Source of the DNA: Phytophthora colocasiae
Lineage: Eukaryota > Oomycota > Peronosporomycetes > Peronosporales > Peronosporaceae
Assembly: GCA_018806915.1 (NCBI GenBank)
Contig: JAGKQI010000096.1
Location: 1,612,001-1,676,000, forward strand
Direction: 5' to 3'
Length of the DNA stretch: 64,000 nt
Shown here: piece by piece, positions 1 through 10,022 of the stretch
Layout of the letters: the number at the start of each line of letters is the position of its first letter
Position numbering within the stretch: position 1 is the stretch's first letter
Program-made: the position numbers and the translations under genes
Notes under the pieces: generated by a model
The model's database searches: none
Told to the model about the DNA's origin: nothing
The model's input: the letters and a program-made list of their open reading frames with translations, nothing else

Positions 1-108
1 AGACGAATTAACCAGGGCGTACAAAGATGGAATGAACACAAAATGCCAGCGTTGGTACCCTCTCCTCGGGTATGCAAAAAGAGAAGCATGTTGCTGTTAT
101 ATGGGCTG

Positions 109-1290
109 TTACGACGACGCCTTTTTGAGAACGAGTGCGATGACTACGATGGCGAGCAGGATGGCGACTCCAACACCAAGCAGGCAACACATTTTCTTCC
201 GGTGCGCTTTCTGGTACTTGATGGCCTTGATCATCTCTTGGTTGCCCTGCTCCACATAGTTGGCTGCCGAACGAACTTGGTGGTCAATCTGGTCCAGTAG
301 TTCGCCCTGCTGCTCTACCAACAGTGCCAAGTCCAAGAACATTTGGTGGAGCTCGGCTACACTTTGTTCTAACTTGAGTACATCTCGGTATTTGTCTTGG
401 CAGTGAAGGAAGACATCTGTGATGGATTCAGCTGCTCCACCTTGCAGAATGGCGCTCTTGTAAATGGATCCAGTGTCTCCTGAGCGCATGACAGCATCAA
501 TTTCCGCTTCCGAGGCGTCAGGCTTTACGATCTGTACTTGCCGCTTCACTTTGTTCTTCATATCGGCCTTGTACTTCTGCTGAGCTTTCTGATAATCCTT
601 CATGGAATCCATGAATTTCTTTGTCAACGTAGCACACATATTATCTCGGATTCTACACAAACAGTATATTAGTTCGAGAATTGTAGATCCATTGGACACT
701 TAACACTTACCGGATCTCTGACAACGGCGTTCCCTTCTCCTTTTTCCTCTCAGTCGACTCCTTCTTCAGTCTTTCCAGTAACCCCTTGGCATGAGCAGCG
801 AGTTTGTTCGTCGTCTCGATCACAAAGCCCAGTTCAGTGCTAATAGCCTGCTCTTCAACGTTAGACGTTGCAAGAATCGCCTTGCCATTAAGCTCTGAGA
901 TCTGCTGTGACGCGAGACTGTAGTGCAAAAATCAACATTAGTGATATACCTGGATACTTCAAGAAGAAAGTCTTCTCTTGCCTGATGTTGGCGAGGTCTA
1001 GTTGCATTTCCTCGACATCTTTGAAGAAAACCTCCATGAACTTTGGTCGTACAACGCCACGCCTATAACACAACGCTCAAAACCAGTTAGTTTTAAAGAA
1101 CTTTGACTTATCCAGGTTAAGGATACGAACAAGCGTACCTCTGTCATTCGTTTAAACACAGGATGCAACAATTCGTTGGTTAGGCCAATGCTTAGACAAT
1201 TTTTGTCAAAAAGCAACTCACCTCGACATCGATTGCCACTTGATCAGCAGGTGGAGCTTTGCCTTTAATCTCTGCAAGGCGATCTAACAT
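109..1290 (-). CDS. Syntaxin, plasma-membrane Qa-SNARE type (4 exons, 292 aa)
   Basis: Membrane-fusion SNARE. Exons on the minus strand are 1290-1222, 1040-982, 917-711 and 652-109. The N-terminal part gives the helical Habc bundle (FMEVFFKDVEEMQ and following). The SNARE helix (residues about 190-255) contains LALLVEQQGELLDQI with the expected central glutamine. A C-terminal membrane anchor (CCLLGVGVAILLAIVVIALVL) ends in KKASS. Length and order match syntaxin-1/Sso-type proteins, so it probably acts in secretion at the plasma membrane. The second intron starts with GC instead of GT (AG|GCAAGA), which keeps the syntaxin alignment without an insertion. The intron between exons 1 and 2 has an alternative acceptor, but only AAAG|TTCATG keeps frame. 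Family assignment is firm; exact paralogue is inferred. Confidence 0.9.
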
Positions 1291-1474
1291 GACTCCTGCT
1301 TACTTGTCTCCTTCCACCTCGGAGCTCTGAAGAAGTACTAGTAATGGCATGCGATGTAGCAAAACAATGGACAACGGCTCTCTATGTATAGGAAGAGAAA
1401 CGAGTGACAAGACTCGACGACTTGCAAGACAAGATGACAACTCAAAAACTTCTATTATAGGTTTTACGTCTCTC

Positions 1475-3895
1475 TTACTCGACCTGGATAGAGACATCGT
1501 CGAGCTTGTTCGTATTTCTGATCAGTGACGTTGCCATGGACTGCAATACCAGATCACGAATTCGTGTCCATAGCTCTGGGTTCTTTTCTTGCATGGACTC
1601 ATAGGTTTCGCGGTGGATTTCCAATACAGTGCACGGCTCCATTGCAGTTGCCACTAATTGTCTCTGCTGATGGCTGAAGAAATCCACTTCCCCGAATAAA
1701 GACCCTGGTATTGTCTCTTCAAGGTCCGTACTACCGTTGAGTGCAACACGACCCCTTACAAGGAAGTAGAAGCAGTCTGCAGATTCTCCAACGGTGTAGA
1801 ATTCATGATCTGCTGGTACTTGAAGCTTCTGGAAGAATTGATCAGCGCCATCATCCAATCCAACGAACTGTTGAACTGTTTCGTCATTGTGGACACTGCT
1901 AGTCAATGTTTTCGAACTTAGGAGCTGATTCTCACAGTGCTCAAGAGCTGATTCAGCACTTGAATAGAAACTCTCGTCACCGGTGATGTTGTTTTTAACC
2001 AGGAGGCTTCGGATCGAAGGAAGCGCAGCAGCGTACAAGACAGAGATGTTGTGGTTGCTGCAGTACTTCTGTAGAATGAGGAAAGCACTACGTGCAGCCG
2101 TCGCATCCATCGCCGTGACATCCGTGAAGTCCATGACGACGTACTCGGTCGGCACCGCGTCAGTATCCGTCGCAGGGGTGCCATCCAGACACTCAATCAA
2201 CGGTATCCGGTGTTCGTCGGGTGTCAATGGCACGTCAGCTTCGATGTAGTTGGTACCAGCATCACCAGGTTGTTCCTTGTGTACGTATACTGCCTTCTGG
2301 ACGCTGTCGAGGATCTGCACTGAAGATCCAAAGAAGAGGAAGCCACTGAACTCGAAGTACGCGATGGAGTCCCGTTTCTTGTCGAGAACTCGACGCTCTG
2401 ACAATGTTCGTGCTGCTTTTGATACGCGAGGTTTACGACTCACGACTGGGAGACGAACGTAACCCAGCAAGAAGTTGACAACTGCAATCCCCACTCCAAT
2501 GAGCATACCAACGTCCAGTGACATTAGATTTACAGCCACGAACGTCATCCAGAGAACTGCGTATTCTCGCTTGGACATCTTCTTGAATGTAAGAATGAGC
2601 CATTCGATCATGAGATCGATAGCGATGAAGATTAGTGTGGCAGCGAAGAAGAACCGAGGTACGTAGCTCATGACAGACACGGGAGCCAACACGATAGCGA
2701 ACTCGGAGATAATCACGCATACACCCACAATACGCGAGTTGGTCTTGGAACGGTAGGTGAAAATGGTCTGCGAGAAGATGTAGGAGCCCGTGTAACCTCC
2801 CAACAAACCACTAACGACGTTGGACCAGCCGACGGTCTTTAGTTCGTGGTTAAAGTCGAGTTTTTTCCCCATATCGAGCTCAATAGCTGCGATATCCAAA
2901 CAGGACGAGAAGGCCACGATGAAGACCATACCGATCCAAGTACCGAACTGTTTCGGGAGTTGTTCCCAATGCACCTCGTTAAAATCGAAGAGATCTAGTA
3001 GTTCCGAAATGGTAGCAGGATCTTTAGCAGGGTCGATCCAGCCTCCATCTCGAGCGTCATCCATGGAGATCCCACCAACCAACATGATGAAGAAGAAGAT
3101 GACGGGCATGATCATAATGGCTCCAGACAAGATGAAGGAGTTGTCGTAGCGCTGCGATACAACAAGCAGGAATGCTCCACCAAGTACACCCGGTACACAG
3201 AGCAGAACGTCATGTGCGTTGTCGAAGACGTTGATCATAGACTTCATATTGTTCACAACGAGGCCGGTACAGAGCGCAAGACCAGCGTAAAGACAGAAAA
3301 TACCGATGAAAGCCAAGTACCCTCCGATCACTGGCATGGGCAAATACGACGCGAGTGCTGCGAGCTTGAGTTTCCCCATGACAACGAGGCAAATACCCAA
3401 TGCTGCAGTGGCAATTCCGATAGTGACGATGGAAGTCGTGACTTTAGCTTCGACTGGAACATCATTCCCCAGTGAGTCGCAGATGGAAGTGGCCATAGTA
3501 CTAAGGAAGATCAAACCGGCGTCTTGTACTTGTCCGATGGAGAACGGTAAGGAACTCATGAGCGTGAACATGACTTGGTGGACGACACTGGAGAACATCA
3601 CGAGCTTGGAGAGTGCCGGCATGAAGTCTTCGAAGTCGTCATGACTGAAGAGAATCACGGCGTACCCGTACATGGTGGGGATGGTCAGGATGGAGTTGAT
3701 GATACCGTACATGATCGCATTCGTGACGTGGGCGAGCTTCTGCTGTTTGTCCTTGTGAACACCATCGTCCAATTTACCATTAGTATGAAGCAACGAATGT
3801 GTTGGTGACTCGAGATTGGCTTTCCGTTTAACGGATGCCATCGACAACTGAGATAGTCGAGATATCCGACTGTTGCCATGGTTAAGAGACTCCAT
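1475..3895 (-). CDS. SulP/SLC26 anion transporter with STAS and cyclic-nucleotide-binding domains (806 aa)
   Basis: Intronless transporter of the sulfate permease family. After a soluble N-terminus of about 60 residues there are roughly ten to twelve hydrophobic helices (about 60-450). A STAS domain follows (about 485-660, including YVVMDFTDVTAMDATAARS), then a CRP-type cyclic-nucleotide-binding fold (about 690-780) with the characteristic GSLFGEVDFF turn. SulP proteins move sulfate or other anions. The SulP-STAS-cNMP order is known from some fungal, algal and bacterial vacuolar or plasma-membrane members, so the substrate cannot be read from sequence. The start ATG at 3895 lies just inside a canonical oomycete core promoter. 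The cNMP domain suggests control by a nucleotide or a structural role; I cannot tell which. Confidence 0.92.
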   Translation of the reverse strand: MESLNHGNSRISRLSQLSMASVKRKANLESPTHSLLHTNGKLDDGVHKDKQQKLAHVTNAIMYGIINSILTIPTMYGYAVILFSHDDFEDFMPALSKLVMFSSVVHQVMFTLMSSLPFSIGQVQDAGLIFLSTMATSICDSLGNDVPVEAKVTTSIVTIGIATAALGICLVVMGKLKLAALASYLPMPVIGGYLAFIGIFCLYAGLALCTGLVVNNMKSMINVFDNAHDVLLCVPGVLGGAFLLVVSQRYDNSFILSGAIMIMPVIFFFIMLVGGISMDDARDGGWIDPAKDPATISELLDLFDFNEVHWEQLPKQFGTWIGMVFIVAFSSCLDIAAIELDMGKKLDFNHELKTVGWSNVVSGLLGGYTGSYIFSQTIFTYRSKTNSRIVGVCVIISEFAIVLAPVSVMSYVPRFFFAATLIFIAIDLMIEWLILTFKKMSKREYAVLWMTFVAVNLMSLDVGMLIGVGIAVVNFLLGYVRLPVVSRKPRVSKAARTLSERRVLDKKRDSIAYFEFSGFLFFGSSVQILDSVQKAVYVHKEQPGDAGTNYIEADVPLTPDEHRIPLIECLDGTPATDTDAVPTEYVVMDFTDVTAMDATAARSAFLILQKYCSNHNISVLYAAALPSIRSLLVKNNITGDESFYSSAESALEHCENQLLSSKTLTSSVHNDETVQQFVGLDDGADQFFQKLQVPADHEFYTVGESADCFYFLVRGRVALNGSTDLEETIPGSLFGEVDFFSHQQRQLVATAMEPCTVLEIHRETYESMQEKNPELWTRIRDLVLQSMATSLIRNTNKLDDVSIQVE

Positions 3896-3911
3896 GCTTG
3901 ATCAAGCGGGC

Positions 3912-3930
3912 GGTAAAATGCAGAATGAAC
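3912..3930 (-). promoter_or_regulatory. Oomycete Inr+FPR core promoter of the SulP gene
   Basis: Read on the minus strand, GTTCATTCTGCATTTTACC closely matches the oomycete consensus GCTCATTYYNCAWTTTNYY (initiator plus flanking promoter region). It lies 17-35 bases upstream of the SulP ATG, so the transcript leader would be very short, as is usual for oomycete genes. Confidence 0.75.
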
Positions 3931-4778
3931 TTCTGCTTAGACCTTGGCGATAACTGTTGAGGATTCAGTTGAGCCACCGATTTGGGATCGCAAGTCGTGT
4001 ACGTGGATAAATTGATTATGGTGCGTGCAGTGTCCAGACTGGAAAAGTAAAAGCAGAAAGTCTCAAATCGCTCGTCACATCTTGCTCCGTACATGTATCG
4101 CGGTTTTCTGGTACCTAGGAACACGCCGATTGCGACAGTGCAGTTTGACACTGGAAGTATCGATACTACAGTACTAGTACATACAGTACTTGTAGTACTA
4201 CCGGTATGCCTGTAAAAACAAGCTATTGCGAATGTTATAGCACTTGTTATGAGCCTTGCTCTAGGCTATTTTTTCTTCCACGAGTACCTGCATATTACAT
4301 TTTTCAAAGTGGCATTTCCACCCACAATACAAGTACATGTTGTGGTGTGTACTAGTACGTTGCACAGATAACGGTCAGATTCTGAAAACTGTACGCTACG
4401 CTGCACTGGTATCATGTACATGTATCCAAATCCACACTACAGTACAAGGTCGCTAGTTGCATACATCCAGGTGCAGTATCCAAAACGGACACCTCTCATC
4501 AATGGCTACTCCAGATTTATTCCACAAGATCAACCAGGAAAGAGTGCTCGTAGGCCACGAGTCGTAGTCTACGAACCATAAGCGACACGCAACTATCACT
4601 GATTGTTTTTCAGAGCCGGAATGGATCTCAAACCCCAAGCGCCATACGAGATGCGTGCTGGATCTCTTTTGCTTCAACACGCACAGTTTGTTTAGTACAG
4701 TATGTAGCGTAAGTAGTGAACGCCTGATATATATTCTGCGTCGTAGTGTATAAAGTGACGATGAGCGGTGCAGCAAAC
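3931..4778. other. Intergenic, no gene seen
   Basis: No supported coding exon. The stretch is rich in TACTAGTAC-like palindromic words (about 4160-4210) and has one minus-strand open frame at 4453-4776 with no recognisable domain and no good promoter. It serves as the upstream flank of the SulP gene and leads into the inverted-repeat element. Confidence 0.5.
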
Positions 4779-5318
4779 GTACCGTAATATCGGTGTCAAG
4801 TGTCCGCTTTTGTTAACTGTCACCCCCCTATTCTAGCCAATCACAGACCTGATAGCGCAACAGCCAAGTAGGATTTGCTCCGCTTTGTCAAGTGTCACCC
4901 CTCAGTATTTTTGAAGCCAGTCGCATAGTCCGAACAACCGAAGAGCAGAGAAGTGAACACTGTTCACCGAACAGGGGTGAAATGGTGGTGAGGAGACGGT
5001 TGGAAACCAAGGCTAAAGTCTGAGACTTTTGCATTCAAGGCTGCTGCGCTTTGCATGTATGAAACCTGCAGCATGCGCGTCGTTATTACCATGTCCTATT
5101 TTCTATCTCTGGTATCTTTAATATTCCTAGTAATAAACTACCGGTGTCTTCACTTCTGCAGAGTACAATACAATGCTGGAGTTGGAAGTTGCATCGTTGT
5201 ACGACTTGCAAACAGCTGCGGCGGGTTTCTCTTATCTCTACACTGCACCTTGAGTTTATCCCTATCATTGGATTTGTTGGCACCAGGGGGGTGACACTTG
5301 ACACCGATATTACGGTAC
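4779..5318. mobile_element. MITE-like non-autonomous DNA element with 26-base inverted ends
   Basis: The first 26 bases (4779-4804, starting GTACCGTAATATCGGTGTCA) are a perfect inverted copy of 5293-5318. The right end continues into GTGTCACCCCCCTGG; a related CTGTCACCCCCCTA stretch appears 13 bases inside the left end, and TGTCAAGTGTCACCCC recurs near 4887. This gives a 540-base element with terminal and subterminal repeats and no transposase. The internal frame at 5055-5294 shows no known domain. I could not decide the target duplication, so the superfamily stays open. Confidence 0.75.
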
Positions 5319-5715
5319 TGGATTTTTAGTCGGTAAGCTCAGTACCTTGGCCCATCTCCATCTTGTGTGGTTGTGGACCTGGTTCCATGCTATATAGTAG
5401 GTTATAAGCTTACGACCCGTTCACTATTTACGCTACATACTGTAACGGTACTTGTGCGAAGCGAATCTTGCATGGAAAGCAGAGCCGAATAGATCTCGAA
5501 CCCAGTTACTACCAACGCAGTCACATTGTCGCCAATTTGTGAAAGTTCGAGTTTTCTTGTAATTCGGTCAGGTTTCAACGAAAGACTGTTTATAACGAAA
5601 AATACGCGGTGATCTTGTGAACGAGCTTAGTAATTGCGGTTTGAGAGAGGCTTCTTTTACATCAGCGACAATTTGATAGCGTACCTACACTTCTCAGTAG
5701 CGATCTCTTCCGGCC
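5319..5715. other. Intergenic, nothing recognised
   Basis: AT-rich spacer between the MITE-like element and the transposase fragment. No coding exon, RNA gene or clear repeat was seen. Confidence 0.5.
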
Positions 5716-6555
5716 TTAAAAAAATGCTTCACTATGCCGGCGCAGGAAGTCCTCGCTTCCTTCGTCGCTGCTGCTGTCGCTTTGAGTAGTACCACCTGCC
5801 CGCTCAACATTCGCAGTAAGTAGGCGCCGTAGCCGTAGTTTGCGCTTCTCGCGATAGCGTCTTTGGACTAAAAGTCTCTTCGTACGGGCGTCGTTCCCGA
5901 TAACATGGAGGCGCTTCAGGTAATTTCGGTAGTTATCGCCATCGTGACTGCGAAGAGGCAGGATTCTGATGTGGAAGTTGGTTAGTGCAATGCACGCCTT
6001 GAACATGATGTCATAGTTGCCTTCATCCCAACGATACTTGTCGGAGCAAAGTGACCACAGTGTGCACAAGCGCCCAAAATAATTTTCAACAATGACGCGG
6101 TCGTGCGCTATGCGGTCGTTCGTTTCAACTTGGATAGGCGTCAGAGTCTGCAACGGAAGTTTCTTAAACGGAGTGATGGCCCGAAAGTCTTCTGCGAGTC
6201 CTTGGTAACCCTTGTCTGCTAGCACTGCCCACGAGTCTTGATACTTATCTCCTAATGGTCCTTCGTCATTAAGCTCCTTCTCGCTCTCAGTTTTGAGAAG
6301 ATGCTGGAGATGAAATTCGTGGTTCTTGCGGAACACCTCAATATCCGCTTCACTGCCAGGGTAATGATCGGTGCAGTTTATCGCAAGCCCATTTGGTAGG
6401 ACAGATACTTCGACCTTATACCCATGCAGATGGTGTTTGGCACTATAATACGCACTGCGCTCCTTCATTTGGCCACTGGGCATATTGGTGTGCTGGAACG
6501 TCACGTCCGTGGTACACCGGTGACGGCGAGTCGGTTTCATCGTTGGACTGGTCAA
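5716..6555 (-). pseudogene. PIF/Harbinger-type DDE transposase, 5'-truncated
   Basis: About 275 residues match the DDE_Tnp_4 endonuclease of PIF/Harbinger elements. Acidic residues are visible in TDVTFQHTN, TDHYPGSEADIEVF, VLADKGYQG and RVIVENYFGRL, followed by a basic, acidic-tailed C-terminus. The N-terminal helix-turn-helix part that normally precedes this domain is missing. Upstream sequence to 6841 is open only in a different frame and does not supply it, and the frame opens at a TTG with no good ATG. The C-terminal part is intact. I found no inverted ends or target duplication. I read it as a dead fragment; an unrecognised 5' exon is the alternative. Confidence 0.75.
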
Positions 6556-6841
6556 TGACCACCGAAGACATACTTTGACGTTGTGCTTGACGGTCAGTAT
6601 CGAGCTGCCTCAAAATAGACACGCCGTGGGCAACTTGGGTAGCGGATAGCGGCTGGTTTGTGGCCTGACTTCGGCGAGATTGGGAGGATACCATAGCGAT
6701 GTATGAGGTACGCAGCAAATTAGGAAATGACGGAGGCATTTCGTGATGTGGCGACTCAGTCAGTATTGAGCGACTCCTACCTACTCGATTCGGTGAGCAG
6801 CGATATGAGAATCTTTGATTGAAGACCGCGCAGTCGAACAT

Positions 6842-7100
6842 TCTAGAAGCACTAAGCGATGTGTTGCCCTATTTTGTAGTGTGTGATGACTTCCTGTGAT
6901 TTGCCGGAAATTTCGAGTAATACACAAAATGTGAGACAAAGGTCTACTATAGACTGTCACATTTACGTGTTTACGGGCATGTTCCGGACCTCCGGAAGTA
7001 CATGTAAATCGCAAAAACAACTCGTGGCGTGTGAATCACTGATCAGATTGCTGTTTCCAGCGAAATCGCTGGCAGCGATGCGTTGAGCTGTGAGACAGTG
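6842..7100. other. Intergenic spacer
   Basis: No supported gene. It separates the Harbinger fragment from the first copy of the 116-base direct repeat. Confidence 0.4.
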
Positions 7101-7216
7101 TACGCCATTCCGGTGCATGATCCACAGGGTGGAGCCAGTCAGCAACCTTTCTGATCATCACTGGGGCGGCTGCAACGGGCATCAAACCGACAATGAAACC
7201 TACTTCATGTAACATT
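7101..7216. repeat. Direct repeat, copy 1 (116 bases)
   Basis: Starts TACGCCATTCCGGTGCATGA and recurs at 7442-7557 with only a handful of substitutions. On the minus strand both copies encode the same peptide (beginning HEVGFIVGLMP), so they may be pieces of one old coding or transposon sequence. Spacing is 341 bases. Confidence 0.85.
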
Positions 7217-7441
7217 ACAGCGAATAAGAGAGTCCTGAATTTGAAGGCAGTTTTGAATCGCACTTTACTCGGGCCTTTCCGGGGGCGGTGACTTTTCTCG
7301 GTAGACTCAAGGTTCGCACCCAAATTGCAGTTCAAAATGGAAGCGCGATAAGAGCAAATTGAATTTTGAATTTGAAGTCCTACAAACACTCTACATTAGC
7401 GTGAGCCTACAGCGGAATTGCTCAGTCTGATCCCGCAGTGA

Positions 7442-7557
7442 TACGCCATTCCGGTGCATGATCCACAGGGTGGAGCCAGTCAGCAACCTTTCTGATCATC
7501 ACCGGAGCGGCTGCAACGGGCAGCAAACCGACAATGAAACCTACTTCATGAAACATT
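7442..7557. repeat. Direct repeat, copy 2 (116 bases)
   Basis: Near-identical to 7101-7216 in the same orientation. The sequence between the copies (about 225 bases) is unrelated, so this could be a pair of subterminal or LTR-like repeats or a local duplication. Confidence 0.85.
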
Positions 7558-7976
7558 GGAAGTGAGTGGACCGCAGCGCGTGTAGTCTACATTGTTCCCC
7601 TGAAACAATTTTGAGAAAGTTAACGTTCGTTAAGCATGTACGTTAATGTTGAGGGAGGATTTCAATCACCTAATCAGTTACGAAAGATCATATCGTTCCC
7701 GCTAGGAAGTACTAGTAGTATTTCGTACTGCAGAACATACGAGAACCCTGGACAGTTCCCGTGCGCTGGGCCTTCGTAAAACCAATGAAAAGTGAAAGTT
7801 CGCTGTGTGCAACAAAATCCGCTATATTATAGTAGATAATAGATCATCCGTCCTCCAATAAGAAATAAGTCGAAGAGAGCTTCGTCCACTGAACCTGTAA
7901 GTGGTTAACTCCCAGCATATTTGCTCGCTGGCAATGCTTTCCTTCAAACGATGTAAGCTTGGCAGTTTCTTTTTCA
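7558..7976. other. Intergenic, downstream of the zinc-repeat gene
   Basis: No gene seen. It holds the 3' flank of the minus-strand Cys/His-repeat gene and another TACTAGTAGTA palindromic word near 7710. Confidence 0.4.
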
Positions 7977-10022
7977 TCATGTCGAAAACTCCTTCGCGTG
8001 TGCCATGCACCATCCTTTGCGCTGTGCCCACTTTGCACATTCCTCGAACTTACAGCGGACACCACCGCCATGAGTACGACATAAATGCTTAAGGTGAGCC
8101 TTCTTGTTGCATCCTTCCACCGCACAGAACTCGCCTCCACCATGAGATTTGCACAACCCCTTTGACTGAGCTGCACGCACGCAACCTTCTCTCTTGCAGC
8201 GAGAGCCACCGCCATGTGCGATGCAAAGTCCACGGCTCTGACTGTTCTTGGTGCATCCCTCGAACACGCACTGGTGCGCGCCGCCATGCTTCTTGCACTT
8301 TTGGTGGGATCGAGCTCTGTTTTGACAGCCTGGAAACTCGCACTGTCGGCTACGAGGGCGCTTTGCAACCTTTGAGCTGCCTGTTGGTGTCGACGTAATT
8401 ATACTTACTGATGTTGTTGAAGTCCTCACAACGGATGATGCCACAACGGTGTGACCTGTCGACCCGGAAGTTGGCATCAGCAGAGATTGTCCACCGTGAT
8501 AAGATCCTAACGGTGGCATCACAGCTCGCTTCGGTTCAATTGTTGAGTTCTTTGCCAAACTCCGAAAAGGGTTGGCACTTGGAGTTGATCCACTTGTCAT
8601 CGCACTTGTACCAGGCTTAGCTGTGTACACATCATCGTAAGCTCCACGAGATTTCTTGTTCAAACGTCCAGATGTATCGTCCAATCCAGCCAAGCCACGT
8701 TCCCGCTTCACAAGATATTCTGTTGTGGGTGGTGGAGCAAGCAATCTCTCCAACTGTGGCTCCCTACTCCCTGTCGTCCCACCAAGTCCAGCACCTGCAC
8801 CTGTTTTTCTATCGGTTGTCACCAAGTTGTCCATCTTCATCATACTACTAGCAGTCGATGTACCTAGAGGTGTCGTCGGTGATGGTCCTCCAGTTTCCAT
8901 GGTATCATTCAGATACGAATCCAGATCCTGATTAAACTCGGAAAGCTGCGGATAGTCCATTTTCAGTTCGTCGTCCGACGTCATGTACAATGGAGGCTGA
9001 ACCTGTTGATGTTGTCCCTGTGCTGAATCATTCTCCGTCTCATATCCCATCATATTGCCTCCACTTGGCGTGTTCCAAAGTGAATAAAGTGTCGGGTCAT
9101 AATCTGGCAAAAACGAGTCCACACCTGCAAACATTGACGCGCCATTAGGCGATGACATCCCTCCAATTCCAGATAAACTGGACGTAGTAGTGACATTACT
9201 GGAGCTGTGGCTGTTCGTCATTGCGTTGGTACTTGAAGTTGTAGCACTGGACATGGAACTGTTGGATCTCGATCCATTTCGACTGTTGAAACCCCAGTTG
9301 GTGTTGAGGTCTGGCAGTGGATGGTCCGTCTCAAATGGAGGTGGAGACGGAAATCCAAGAGGTGCTAAAAAGTTACCGGTATTGCTCGTATTGTTGCTGG
9401 AACGTGGTCTTTTCCCTGAAGTGTTTGTAGACACTGGAGCACTGTCTGCATATGTGGCACTTGAGTTAAACAGCAGTGAATTGGCGGAATTGTTGCTGTT
9501 GCTTCGATCCAAAAGGTGATGGAAATACGGAGTCGTACCGGACGAGTTGTTACTCGTAGGTGGCGCGTTCTTCATCCTGTGTGGCAACTGGTGAGATATT
9601 CCTGTTACCGTCTGGTGTTGACCTGTTATCCGGTGCGGCAATTGCATGCGCAAATGGGCGTCGCGGTCGTAGTTGCCCATTGAAGGGGCGTCCGCAATTG
9701 CTAAAGGCAACGAATCGTTGCCCCCTCTCGCTTTACGCAAACTGTTGCCGCCAATTTTGCGGCTTGGGTTGAGGTTGCTACTGCCTCCACGAGGAATAAA
9801 CTCTCCCTGGGATGGGTTGTTGCTAAACCAATTAGCGTCTGCCGCGCCCCACGGGGCGCCACTGCTGCTGCTGGATGGCAATCCCAATGTCCACGGCTCG
9901 AGCGCCTCGTTGGCCGCGATCTCGAGCGCCGTCTTGTCCTGTGCCTGTTGCTCTCGCTGGTACCTGTGGTGATGTGCGCTGCGCTTCGTATTGCTGCGCC
10001 CCTGTCGCTTTAAGTGAATCAA
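7977..10022 (-). CDS. Cys/His-repeat ('WRKY19-like') nuclear protein, paralogue 1
   Basis: The long N-terminal part is low-complexity (Ser, Asn, Gly, Pro, Thr rich). The last 125 residues hold five tandem units of the form C-x4-C-x8-9-C-x3-H, most followed by GG(G). Such repeats are found in many oomycete proteins annotated after plant WRKY19; they probably bind zinc, and the target (DNA, RNA or protein) is not established. A basic KRPRSR stretch just before the repeats suggests nuclear location. The start is unresolved: the open frame begins at a TTG, the first in-frame ATG is at 9680, yet the residues before it look coding, so an upstream exon (perhaps within 10023-10260) is likely. The paralogue at 13664-15018 has the same C-terminal architecture. 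Confidence 0.8.
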   Translation of the reverse strand: MIHLKRQGRSNTKRSAHHHRYQREQQAQDKTALEIAANEALEPWTLGLPSSSSSGAPWGAADANWFSNNPSQGEFIPRGGSSNLNPSRKIGGNSLRKARGGNDSLPLAIADAPSMGNYDRDAHLRMQLPHRITGQHQTVTGISHQLPHRMKNAPPTSNNSSGTTPYFHHLLDRSNSNNSANSLLFNSSATYADSAPVSTNTSGKRPRSSNNTSNTGNFLAPLGFPSPPPFETDHPLPDLNTNWGFNSRNGSRSNSSMSSATTSSTNAMTNSHSSSNVTTTSSLSGIGGMSSPNGASMFAGVDSFLPDYDPTLYSLWNTPSGGNMMGYETENDSAQGQHQQVQPPLYMTSDDELKMDYPQLSEFNQDLDSYLNDTMETGGPSPTTPLGTSTASSMMKMDNLVTTDRKTGAGAGLGGTTGSREPQLERLLAPPPTTEYLVKRERGLAGLDDTSGRLNKKSRGAYDDVYTAKPGTSAMTSGSTPSANPFRSLAKNSTIEPKRAVMPPLGSYHGGQSLLMPTSGSTGHTVVASSVVRTSTTSVSIITSTPTGSSKVAKRPRSRQCEFPGCQNRARSHQKCKKHGGAHQCVFEGCTKNSQSRGLCIAHGGGSRCKREGCVRAAQSKGLCKSHGGGEFCAVEGCNKKAHLKHLCRTHGGGVRCKFEECAKWAQRKGWCMAHAKEFST

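Noticed and set aside
1131..1145. A possible 2-base micro-exon in the syntaxin gene
   Set aside because: It would fit phase, but the simpler acceptor at 1041 joins exon 1 to exon 2 in frame and gives the expected syntaxin sequence.
4453..4776. Minus-strand 107-codon frame upstream of the MITE-like element
   Set aside because: No domain, no promoter, composition like the surrounding spacer.
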